DNA from: Antedon mediterranea | Lineage: Eukaryota; Echinodermata; Crinoidea; Comatulida; Antedonidae | Assembly: GCF_964355755.1 (NCBI RefSeq) | Contig: NC_092680.1 | Coordinates: 6,983,001-7,047,000 of the forward strand | DNA: 64,000 nucleotides | Reading direction: 5' to 3' | Part shown: piece after piece, positions 37,161 through 46,958 of the stretch | Layout: every line of letters starts with the position of its first letter | How positions within the stretch are numbered: position 1 is the first letter of the stretch | Notes under the pieces: generated by a model | The model's database searches: none | The model's input: the letters and a program-made list of their open reading frames with translations, nothing else | What the model was told of the DNA's origin: nothing | Program-made: the position numbers and the translations under genes

Positions 37161-38281
37161 AAAAATGCTACCCTTTAAGTAACAAAACTTAATAGCATCA
37201 GCTCTTCAGATTAAAATTAACACTGATGAATTTAGAAAAGGAAAGTAGCAATAAAAGAGAAAGAATTTGTTACAAATGGGTTAAAAAATATACTATAAAA
37301 ATGTATTTCTTATTTTATTAAAAAAATCATGAGTCTCCTCTCCTTAATTGCCTAAGTCACACAGCTGACTTAGGCAGAAACACAAAAAACGATCTGAGCA
37401 TGTGCAAATGTATATTTATTTATTTTTATTTTATGTCTTTAGGCACTGTGGCCAAGGATTACCAATAGTGAATTAATCACTGTCCTATCAGATAGGTGGT
37501 AATCCCCCTGATACAGAGGCTATTGTGTGAACCAGTTCACCGGGGTAACCCCCTACTCTTTTTCGAATAATGAACTGGGTTCTTTAAAGTACACACATGT
37601 TATAACTGTGTACACTGGACCTACGGTTTATAGTCCTTATCCGAGAAGACTTGTTCCACCACCAGAACTAGGAGCGAGTCGGCCTCGAACCCTTGCCGAT
37701 GTTGTTGTTGGCTCTTTAGGTACGATAAACGGCGCCCCTGCCTTAACCGCTCGGCCATATGACTCGCACTCAGATAATGTACAGAGGGCAGTATAATGAT
37801 ATAAGCAGTGAGTTAGGCAGATCATAAGTCAGCTCTCCTTAATTGCCTAAGTCACACGTCAGCTGACTTAGGCAGAAACACAAAAAATATATTATATTGA
37901 TATAAGCAGTGAGTTAGGCAGAAAAACAACAACAAAATTATGTCTTAGACACTTTTGTTATGAGGCTGTCGATATCATCTATATACAAAAAATGCTACCC
38001 TTTAAGTAACAAAACTTAATAGCATCAGCTCTTCAGATTAAAATTAACACTGATGAATTTAGAAAAGGAAAGTAGCAATAAAAGAGAAAGAATTAAAAAA
38101 TCATGAGTCTCCTCTTTTTAATTGCCTAAGTCACACAGCTGACTTAGGCAGAAACACAAAAAACGATCTGAGCATGTGCAAATGTATATACAAGCACTCA
38201 GACAATGTACAGAGGGCAGTATAATGATATAAGCAGTGAGTTAGGCAGATCATATGTCAGCTCTCCTTAATTGCCTAAGTC
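37161..38281. repeat. Composite tandem repeat with CTGACTTAGGCAG hairpins (block A)
   Basis: Units begin ATGCTACCCTTTAAGTAACA and run through ATCATGAGTCTCCTCT to GCCTAAGTCA-CACAGC-TGACTTAGGC, a perfect 10-bp hairpin, then GATCTGAGCATGTGC and CAGTGAGTTAGGCAG. Two full units start at about 37,165 and 37,992. A SINE interrupts the first. The same units form the block B array at 46,959-48,570. Confidence 0.85.
37415..37767 (-). mobile_element. tRNA-Leu/Ser-like SINE, about 350 bp
   Basis: On the minus strand the head has GGCCGAGCGGTTAAGGC (A box of type II tRNAs) and GGGTTCGAGGCC (B box). A long body follows and a tail of TGCCTAAAGACATAAAATAA with AAATA repeats. A second copy, over 90% similar by eye, is at 62,338-62,690. 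The flanking unit of the tandem repeat is known without this insertion (38,180; 47,060), which shows where it entered. An 89-codon frame inside is not a gene. Confidence 0.85.
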
Positions 38282-38289
38282 ACACAGCT
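38282..38289. repeat. 8-bp target site duplication, left (ACACAGCT)
   Basis: ACACAGCT stands directly before the left terminus of the foldback element and again directly after its right terminus at 39,200-39,207. The base before and the base after differ between the two sides, so the direct repeat is exactly 8 bp. Confidence 0.85.
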
Positions 38290-39199
38290 ATGGAACGCCT
38301 CCTCTGCCTTCAGTTCACATTTATCATGCAGTACACACCAATGGTCATGCAGTACACACCAATGGTCATGCAGTACACACCAATGGTCATGCAGTACACA
38401 CCAATCGTCATGCAGTACACACCAATCGTCATGCAGTACACACCAATTGTCATGCAGTACACACCAATGGTCATGCAGTACGTACCAATCGTCATGCAGT
38501 ACACACCAATCGTCATGCAGTCAAATATTGCGTAATTTATACCGCCACCTATCGACAAAATCGAATATCACGTGACTTTTATTAGACGGCTGTAAAACTA
38601 AGGCTATATACAAACTTTATACTACAGCAACTCACGCTGTCTACTACTACACCGCACGTGCTTTACGTCCTAAAGATTCCAAGATTTATTTAATAGTTTT
38701 TCCAGCCATTTTAGTCATAAAGCACGTGCGGTGTAGTAGTAGACATGCGTGAGTTGCTGTAGTATAATGTTTGAATAGCTAGTTTTACAGCCGTCTAATA
38801 AACGTCACGTGATATTCGATTTTGTCGATAGGTGGCGGTATAAATTACGCAATATTTGACTGCATGACGATTGGTGTGTACTGCATGACGATTGGTGTGT
38901 ACTGCATGACGATTGGTGTGTACTGCATGACGATTGGTGTGTACTGCATGACCATTGGTGTGTACTGCATGACGATTGCTGTGTACTGCATGACGATTGG
39001 TGTGTACTGCATGACGATTGGTGTGTACTGCATGATGTTTGGTGTGTACTGCATGACGATTGGTGTGTACTGCATGATGTTTGGTGTGTACTGCATGACG
39101 ATTGGTGTGTACTGCATGACCATTGGTGTGTACTGCATGACGATTGGTGTGTACTGCATGACAAATGTGAACTGAATGAAGGCAGAGGAGGCGTTCCAT
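38290..39199. mobile_element. Foldback transposon, 910 bp, with 21-bp repeats in its arms
   Basis: The ends are ATGGAACGCCTCCTCTGCCT and its reverse complement. Each arm continues with an array of a 21-bp unit (ATGCAGTACACACCAATGGTC): about 9 units at 38,326-38,520 and about 14 inverted units at 38,860-39,163. Inner arms follow (TTGTCGATAGGTGGCGGTAT and its complement) and a short centre around a GCACGTGCGGTGTAGTAGTAG inverted repeat. There is no transposase. Long inverted repeats built of short tandem repeats are the hallmark of foldback-type DNA elements, and the 8-bp duplication fits an hAT-like transposase, which is inference. Open frames of MQYTPMV or HAVHTNR repeats are products of the 21-bp unit. 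Confidence 0.9.
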
Positions 39200-39207
39200 A
39201 CACAGCT

Positions 39208-40119
39208 GACTTAGGCAGAAACACAAACAATATAGTCTTAAAAACATTGACGCTGTCATTTGGCGTCCAAGTAATGATTATTGTTTAAACGTTTGTATTA
39301 TAGCATGCCTAACAATGATTCGCGCTGTTATATCCTTGGATTGAATGAATATGGTATTTGAAAATAAATAATATGTGCAGTTTAAATATGTATTTTTTTT
39401 TTTTATTTCTCTGTCTTGCATTTTGTATGATCCCGGTATTTTGAACACGCATTGTGATTGTAAGACGACGCTGTTCTCTCTTTGGTTGTAAACTGAAAAC
39501 ATTGACGCACACTGTCATTAGGCGTCGAAGTAAAGATTTTGGGTTTATTTTCTAAAGAATTATCGAACGAATGCTAGATGACCATGTTGAATTATTTTAC
39601 AATAAGACACGCACTGTCCTTGGTGCGGTGGTCTTGAAGAATAGGTTTGTCATAAAAAGTTTACGGTCATTTCATACATCGAACGAATGCAATTGTCTTA
39701 AACGGCAAGGTAGGTATTATACCGCGCCTATATGCGCGCCTTTGCCAGCTGTATTGGTATTGAAGATGTTTGACATCGTCAACGTTTGCCATCGTATGGA
39801 CCTTGGTATCAAGTCTAAATCAATACGAATGCTATTGTGTTAAACGGCAAGTTAGATATTATACCGCGCCTACATGCGCGCCTTTGCCACTCGGTATTGA
39901 AGAAACATTCCAAAAGTATGCTTAGAAATTGTAATACCAATATAGTAAGAAGTATCATCTAGAAGATTACGAACATATCGTATACAAGAAGAGGGAACGG
40001 GTAGTGTTCTCTCTCGGTTTAGGTGAACTGAATGCTTAAAAACATTGACGCGCGCTGCCATTAGGCGTCGAAGTAATGATATGGTTTAAACGTTTTGTAT
40101 TATAGCATGCCTAACAATG
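39208..40119. repeat. Duplicated unique block (block A copy)
   Basis: This non-coding block is shared with block B (48,546-48,927 plus 51,982-52,540) at high identity. It includes CTGTCATTTGGCGTCCAAG, and a phrase TTAAACGGCAAG...CCGCGCC...GCGCGCCTTTGCCA that is itself present twice (about 39,697 and 39,841). No product is recognised in its short open frames. Confidence 0.8.
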
Positions 40120-41115
40120 CTGGATTCAACGATTTGTACAGGGATTTTGTCGAAAAACGGATAATAATTGAATTTTAAAAACTTGATATTTTGGCCATTT
40201 AAAAAAAATCCCTGTACGCCTACAGGGATTTTGTCGAAAAATAGCAATTTTTCGACCTTTTTATTTTTTGACATAATTGTGTTCTATGGTACTATAAGAT
40301 GATCAAAAGGCAATTATGATCATATACAGCAATATAAAAGCACAATAATTGAATTTTAAAAACTTTAAATTTTTGCCATATTTTGAAAAAATCCCTGTAG
40401 GCTTTGTCGAAAAATTGCCAATTTTCGACCTTTTTTGGGTTCTATGGTACTATAAGATGATCAGAAAGCAATATATGATCATATACAGCAATAAAAACGC
40501 ATAATACTAGAATTTTAAAAACTTGAAATTTTTGCCATTTTTCTAAAAAATCCCTGTACTTATAGTACAGGGAGTTTTTCGAAAAATGGCCAATTTTCGA
40601 CCTTTTATTTTTTTGGCAAAACTGGGTTCTATGGAACTATAAGATGATCATAAAGCAATATATTATCATATACAGCAATAAAAACGCATAATAATTGAAT
40701 TTTAAAAACTTGACATTTTGGCCATATTTTTTTTTTTAATCCCTGTACTATAGGCCTAGGTAGTACAGATATTTTTTCGAAAAATTGCCAATTTTCGACA
40801 TTTTTATTTTTCGACATAACTGGGTTCTATGGTACTATAAGATGATCATAAAGCAATATATGATCATATACAGCAATAAAAACGTACAATAATTGAATTT
40901 TAAAAACTTGAAATTTTGGCCATTTTTTCGAAAAATTGCCAATTTTCGACCTTTTATTTTTCGGCATAACTGGGTTCTATGCTACTATAAGATGATCATA
41001 AAGCAATATATGACATATACAGCAATAAAAACGCATAATACTAGAATTTTAAAAACTTGAAATTTTTGCCATTTAAAAAAAAATCCCTGTACTATATAGT
41101 ACTGGGAGTTTTTCG
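40120..41115. repeat. Tandem repeat of 150-200 bp, about 5 units (block A)
   Basis: GGTTCTATGG.ACTATAAGATG recurs at about 40,274, 40,439, 40,627, 40,825 and 40,974. Each unit has TCGAAAAATTGCCAATTTTCGA-type imperfect palindromes, and several have a CCCTGTACT...AGTACAGGG palindrome. It is non-coding and shared with block B (52,546-53,080). Confidence 0.85.
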
Positions 41116-41450
41116 ATGTACGCACGTAATTGTATTGCCATATGATGATTTATGCCCTGAAATTTATGAGTACCAAATTTTATTTAATTGTGATTCATGG
41201 TTGTGAAGATATGATTACAAACGTGATTTCGTTAAATCGTGCGTAGACCGCGTAATTTTTTATTGCGCACCGTGAAAACATAACCACATCGATTCCTGGC
41301 CATAAGGAATATACTGTGAAAAATTGACTTAGCTAGATTAAACTGATATCAAGATAAGGTCAGAAAGCGATAAATCGCATAGTGATACCGGACCGACAGA
41401 CAGACCGACAGACAGACCGACAGACAGACAGACCGACAGACCGACAGACC

Positions 41451-41481
<31 letters not shown>

Positions 41482-41525
41482 CGACCGACCGACATAGTGA
41501 ACTATAGAGTCGCGTCCACGCGACT
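41116..41525 (+). mobile_element. 5'-truncated HINE (block A)
   Basis: From GTACGCACGTAATTGTATTGCC onwards this matches the 3' half of the full HINEs (45,338-46,140), including GATACCGGACCGACAG, the microsatellite at 41,387-41,492 and the terminal hairpin with TAAAAA. The same truncation point is seen in block B at 54,856, so truncation came before the block duplication. Confidence 0.85.
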
Positions 41526-44500
41526 AAAAATGGTTGTGTCATCAGCATAAAGATAAAAAGAAAGGATGTCAGATGCATTTGGCAAATCATTGATATACAA
41601 TAAAAAAAAAAGAAGAGGGCCTAATAGAGACCCTTGTGGAACACCACAAACAATAGGTTTAAAATAGGAAGAAACATTGTTGATATAGGTGCATTGAAGT
41701 CGATTGGACAGATAATCTTTAAAAAGGTCAAGAGTAATGCCACGGATACCATAGTTAAAGAGTTAACTGGGTAAAAGTATTATACAATAACGTTGAATGT
41801 GTCACAGTTAACAATGGTTGGGTTTCAAACAATTTTAAAATGGAAAGAGGTATTAGACAAGGTTGTCCTCTATCTGCTCTGTTATTCATTTTAGTGGTTG
41901 AAGTAATGGCATCTAGAATAAGAAACAAAGATGACTATAAGGGTATTAAACTTCCAAATAATGAAAATAACATAGAAGCTAGAATAAGCCAATTAGCAGA
42001 TGATACTGTTTTGTATGTTGGTAATGACAAAAGTATTAAGTCAGCAGTCAGTGTAATTGAACGTTTTTGTGAAGTATCTGGAATGACACTAAATAAAAAA
42101 AAAACAATGCTTTTTGGATTGGTAAATGGAAGAACAGAATAGATAGACCTTTAGAATTAAATTGGGTAAAACACCCGATCAAAATTTTAGGCATATATGT
42201 AGGGTATAATACAGAAGAATGTACCAGAAAAAACTGGGATGTTAAATTAATAGAGCTAGAAAAGACTTTAAAACAATGGAATGCTAGAAATCTCTCAATT
42301 TTTGGTAGAGTAATAATCCTGAAAAGTCTTGCACTATCTAAATTAACATATGCTGCAAATATCACTGATGTTCCAAAATATGTATATACACAAGTTACAA
42401 ATCTAATATATAATTTTATTTGGAACAATAAAAGGGAAAAGATAAAAAGAAAAACTCTAATTGGTGAAGTTGAGATGGGAGGCATTAAAATGCCTGATTT
42501 TACTCTTCATGTTAACGCACTCATGTGTGGCTGGTTAAAAAGAATTATGAATGATGGGATGGTGCTAAATGGAAAAATATTCCAATGTATTATATAAAAA
42601 AAATATGTGATGTTAATGTTTTACTTAATATGTCATGTTATAACATTATTGATGTTAATTCTGATAAAATTCCACTGTTTTACAAAAATATGATAAAAGC
42701 CAACATAAATTATAACAGAATCTCAAAAAAAAAACCTGAAACTTATAACGATATAATGAATGAGCAACTGTGGGGAAACCACTACGTTAAACTTTAAAAA
42801 AAATCGCTTTTCTACAAGCATTGGATTGACAGTGGCATTATCAGTATTAAAGACATTGTTAATAAGAACGCTTTTTTAACATCAAACGAAATACTGGTGA
42901 AACTAAAATGTAAAACAAACTGGTTAAATGAGTATTTGTGCATTATTAAAGCAATACCAATTCAATGGAAACGTATTATTAAGGAGGTAGATATTTTCAA
43001 TTGTGATGATAATGATGAATTAGTTGGGACCAAGTATGAGATTAATACTACCAAACTAATATACTCATGGTTTGTGAAAGAATATTTCATTATTCCAATG
43101 TCACAACTAAAATGGAAAGAGTACTTCAATGATAACAACATTGATTGGAAAACTTCTTGGTTACGGAAAGTATGTAAAATGAAGGATAAGAAACTAGCAC
43201 AATTCAATTATAAGATGTTACATAGAATACTGCCTACCAACAAACGGCTGTATCAGTGGAAAGTTAATGAAACACAAACGTGTGACAAATGTGGAGAAAT
43301 TGAAAATGAAAATCATTTGTTTTTTAGTTGTAGATTTATTCAGAAATATAGGAGGAAAATGCTTAGTATCTTTGTAAGTTGAAATCACAATAATATATCA
43401 TTTAAACAATTAATACTAGGAACGGAAGATAAGCTAATAGATTATATTTACACTTTTGCAGCATTTACTATTTATAGAATAAAAATGTTATCTGCACTAA
43501 ATAAGCCAGTGGGTAAATCTTTATGGAATTCATTTAAAAGCAATATGTTATATAACATTGAATGTGAAACATATAACAATAAAGAATACAAGTATAGAAA
43601 AATGGGTAGCTTTAAGAAATACGATTATGATAATATAATTTCTAATTTGATACGATTAACAGAAAAAGAATTACAGTGATACGGGTTACTTGTGGTACTG
43701 AGCTATTATTGTTTTTTTTATCATGTATATAAATATATTGTATAATCCGGGTTGTAAAATAAAAACAAACAAATGAAAATGTGTGAACTATTTTAAAACG
43801 GGATAGATGATAATGATGATCCTGTCAAGTGTATAACAAAATATAAGAAAATTAATGAAAAAAGGAGAAATACAGAATTCATATATGTAAAAATGTTACT
43901 TATGAACTGTAACGACATTTACAAGTTAAATAATACTGTACTGTACTGATTTTATGTAATATGAGATAATATGAATGTGAATAAAAGTGGTGTTTGCGCC
44001 ACAAAAGAGAAAAAAAAAGTTAAAGAGTTTTGAAAGTAAAATAGTGTGATCAATGGTATCGAATGTCTTAGACAGATCTATGAATAGGCCAGACGAAAAC
44101 AATTTATTATGAATAGCATCCACAATGTTGTTGGTAAGATCAATTAAAGCAAAAGAAGTGGAATAGTTTTGTCTGAAACCGTATTGTTTATTGTAGAGAA
44201 TGTTGTGTCGGTTAATGAAATCATACGTACGGTCATAGATAAGTTTTTCAAGAATTTTTGAAAAGAAAGTAAGAACAGAAATTGGTCGATAATTGTTGGG
44301 ATCAGATTTGTTACCTTTTTTTGTATATAGGAGTGACCTTTGCTGTTTTCATGCTTTTAGGGAAAGATCCTGTGGATAAAGATAAGTTGCAAATATGAGT
44401 AAGTGGAGAAAGAATAAGGTCTATTAATTTTTTAACAACATTTCCACATATATCGTCAATTCCAGCAGCCTTGTTGTTTTTGAAAGAGTTGACAATTTTA

Positions 44501-45211
44501 AGAACCTCATGTTCCGAAACTGGAGATAAAAAAAGGGAATTTGGAGTAGAAGGACTAATATAAGATAGTGACGGAAACTATTGACAGAACTAGTGTCGAT
44601 TTCTTTTGCTAATTCAGGCCCTATATTGGTAAAATGTTTATTTAATAAGTTGGACACCATTTTCGGGTCTTTTGTTAGATTTCCATTACTCATTATCTCA
44701 ATGTTAGAAATTGTGTTGTTTGATGGTTTAAGTATAGAGTTTATAGTACGCCAAGTAGCTTTGATATTGGATTTGTTTTCATTAAAGGGTGCCATGGAAG
44801 GGTGCCGAATGCTCTTGAGATAAAGTTTTTGTTTGTATGAGATGGAGGTTAAAAGCCCGTTTGTCATCCAAGGTTTTAATTTCTTTTTAGTTTTAGGTGG
44901 ATCTAACAAAGGGAAGTTCCTATCATATAGGGCTTTGTACTTTACGAAAAAAATATCATACGCTTCGTCAGGGTCTAATTTATCTAAGACATCATTCCAC
45001 GATGTTATTGACAGATCATTTCGAAAATGATGAATATTGTTTTCATTAAATTTTCTAAATTTATGCTTCACTTTGTCTGTAGACTTACTTGAATTAGTAA
45101 TGTTCACAGTGAAAACGGGAAGTTGATCAGTTGCATCACTAATGACAATGCCGCTCATTGAAGAGTCTAGACTGTTTGAGAAAATGTTATCAAGAAGTGT
45201 GGCAGATAACA
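41526..45211 (-). pseudogene. CR1/Jockey-group LINE fragment, interrupted (block A)
   Basis: On the minus strand this fragment starts near 45,211 inside the C-terminal endonuclease region (LLDNIFSNSL, then SDATDQLPVF) and continues through the linker to the reverse transcriptase. The RT contains LSKTFDTIDH, CGVPQGSLLGPL and, in another frame, YADDTTIF, where it stops at the HINE end. It is 5' truncated into the 68-bp satellite, has frameshifts, and is split by a Tx1-like LINE at 41,765-44,017. A near-identical uninterrupted copy is at 55,500-56,915. Confidence 0.85.
41765..44017 (+). pseudogene. Tx1/L1-like LINE, 5'-truncated
   Basis: Frame 41,840-42,142 has GIRQGCPLSALLF and LADDTVLYV (reverse transcriptase blocks with the catalytic Asp pair). 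Other frames then give WVKHPIKILGIYVG and FGRVIILKSLALSKL, and the frame 42,897-43,382 ends in CDKCGEIENENHLFFSC, a zinc-knuckle-like motif of the LINE C-terminus. A final piece at 43,485-43,679 ends the protein. The order fits the Tx1/L1 group of LINEs. The insertion ends in A-rich sequence at about 44,017 and is flanked by 12-bp direct repeats AGTTAAAGAGTT (41,753-41,764 and 44,018-44,029). Confidence 0.85.
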
Positions 45212-45337
45212 TGGTAGCGCACAGTATTAAACTAAATCCTATTTATTATCACTGTGCGCGAGTGCAACCAAAATGGGTATGGTAGCGCACAGTGCTAAAC
45301 TAAATTCTATCTATTATCACTGTGCGCGAGTACAAAA
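45212..45337. repeat. 68-bp satellite, about 2 monomers
   Basis: Two monomers with the standard GCGCACAGT and CACTGTGCGC arms follow the LINE's truncated end and are then interrupted by the HINE at 45,338. Confidence 0.9.
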
Positions 45338-46140
45338 CAAGGCCAACAGCCATTAAGTCGCGTGCTACAATGCATAGTGATACCGGACCGACAGACAAAC
45401 AGACCGACAGACAGACAGACCGACAGACAGACGGACCGACCGACATAGTGAACTATACTGACCGAAATTACTGAACATGTTTAAAAATGTTGAAATGTTT
45501 AAAAACATTTATATTTTTTTAATTTACACGTGCGTAGCCTGTCACTTTTGACGTGCTCGTATAACGTAATTTCGAGTTGAAAAGTAAGTAAAGAAAACAG
45601 AAATCGGGCAAAAAGAGTGCGCAATAACATTTAACGCGCAGTGCGCGCGCAAAAATCTGCGCACTCATGGCAATTTTGTAAACGCTTAAAATTGCCTGAA
45701 ACGTACTCTTATTTCATCGAAAATAAATTTTGAAAATTTTAGGCACGCGTACGCATGCGTTACATGCGCTACGCACGTAATTGTATTGCCATATGATGAT
45801 TTATGCCCTGAAATTTATGAGTACCAAATTTTATTTAATTGTGATTCATGGTTGTTAAGATATGATTACAAACGTGATTTCGTTAAATCGTGCGTAGACC
45901 GCGTAATTTTTTATTGCGCACCGTGAAATCATAACCACATCGATTCCTGGCCATAAGGAATATTCTGTGAAAAATTGATTTAGCTAGATTAAACTGATAT
46001 CAAGATAAGGTCATAAAGCGATAAAACGCATAGTGATACCGGACCGACAGACAGACAGACAGACCGACAGACCGACAGACAGACAGACAGACCGACCGAC
46101 CGACCGACATAGTGAACTATAGAGTCGCTTCCACGCGACT
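45338..46140 (+). mobile_element. HINE, full length, 803 bp
   Basis: It starts CAAGGCCAACAGCCATTAAG-TCGCGTGCT, has a first microsatellite after GATACCGGACCGACAG, and then an internal region with GACGTGCTCGTATAACGTAA and ATGATTTATGCCCTGAAATT. A second GATACCGGACCGACAG microsatellite follows, and the element ends GTCGCTTCCACGCGACT before an A run. It lies in the A run of a satellite monomer whose sequence resumes at 46,141 (AACGGGAATGG). The subterminal AGTCGCGTG near the 5' end is inverted relative to the 3' hairpin, as in Helentron-derived elements. Confidence 0.85.
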
Positions 46141-46682
46141 AAAAAACGGGAATGGTAGCGCACAGTGCTAAACTAAATCCTATTTATTATCACTGTGCGC
46201 GAATACAACCCCAATGGGTATGGTAGCGCACGTGTTAAACTAAATCCTATTTATTATCACTGTGCGCGACTACAACAAAAATGGGTAGGGTAGCGCACAG
46301 TGCTAAACTAAATCCTATTTATTATCGCTGTGCGCGTGAGCAACTAAAATGGGTATAGAAAGCAAACGTTGCCAAAAAACCTATTTATTATCACTGTGCG
46401 TGAGTGCAACCAAGATGAGTATGATAGGGCACAGTGCTAAACTAAATCATATTTATTATCACTGTGTGCGAGTGCAACCAAAATGAGTATAGTAGCGCAC
46501 AGTGCTAAGCTAAATCCTACTTATTATCACTCTGCGCGAGTGCATCCAAAATGGGTATGGTAGCGCACAGTGCTAATATCGTATTTATTATCACTGTGCG
46601 CGAGAGCAACCAACATGGGTATGGTAGCGCACAGTGCTAAACTAATTCCTATTTATTATCACTGTGCGTTAGTGCAATCAAG
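46141..46682. repeat. 68-bp satellite, about 8 monomers
   Basis: Diverged monomers continue after the HINE, ending within a monomer at TGCAATCAAG. About 65 bp of unassigned sequence follow up to 46,749. Confidence 0.9.
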
Positions 46683-46749
46683 AAGTTCACGTTCTTCAAT
46701 TCCCTATTAAAAGTACTGCAAATGAAATCAAAATTAGTGTGTGAATAAA

Positions 46750-46958
46750 CAAGGCCAACAGCCATAAGTCGCGTGCTCTCAGAAAAAAAATGAACTTTCA
46801 AAAAGTAATGTACTTTAAAACTTTTCTGTACATCAAAACAGTTCAAAAAGTACAGAAAAGCGATAAAACGCATAGTGATACCGGACCGAAAGACAGACTG
46901 ACAGACCGACAGACGGACCGACCGACATAGTGAACTATAGAGTCGCGTCCACGCGACT
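46750..46958 (+). mobile_element. Short HINE, 209 bp
   Basis: It has the 5' terminus CAAGGCCAACAGCCATAAGT, then only the stretch AAAACTTTTCTGTACATCAA to ATAAAACGC that also occurs next to the Helentron's 3' end. A short CCGA/CAGA microsatellite follows, then the GTCGCGT hairpin with TAAAAA. It links the HINE 5' end with the 3' region of the autonomous element. Confidence 0.85.

Noticed and set aside
37640-37767. A functional tRNA-Leu or tRNA-Ser gene
   Set aside because: A and B boxes are present, but the copy is followed by a 250-bp body with an A-rich tail and has a near-identical second copy. It is a SINE.
38254-39259. Open frames of about 80-150 codons with MQYTPMV, HAVHTNR or MTIGVYC repeats
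   Set aside because: They arise because the 21-bp unit of the foldback element is a multiple of three. All phases on both strands are open.
44581-45030. Plus-strand open frames at 44,581, 44,833, 56,291 and 56,543
   Set aside because: They are antisense to the LINE fragment, whose protein on the minus strand is recognisable.
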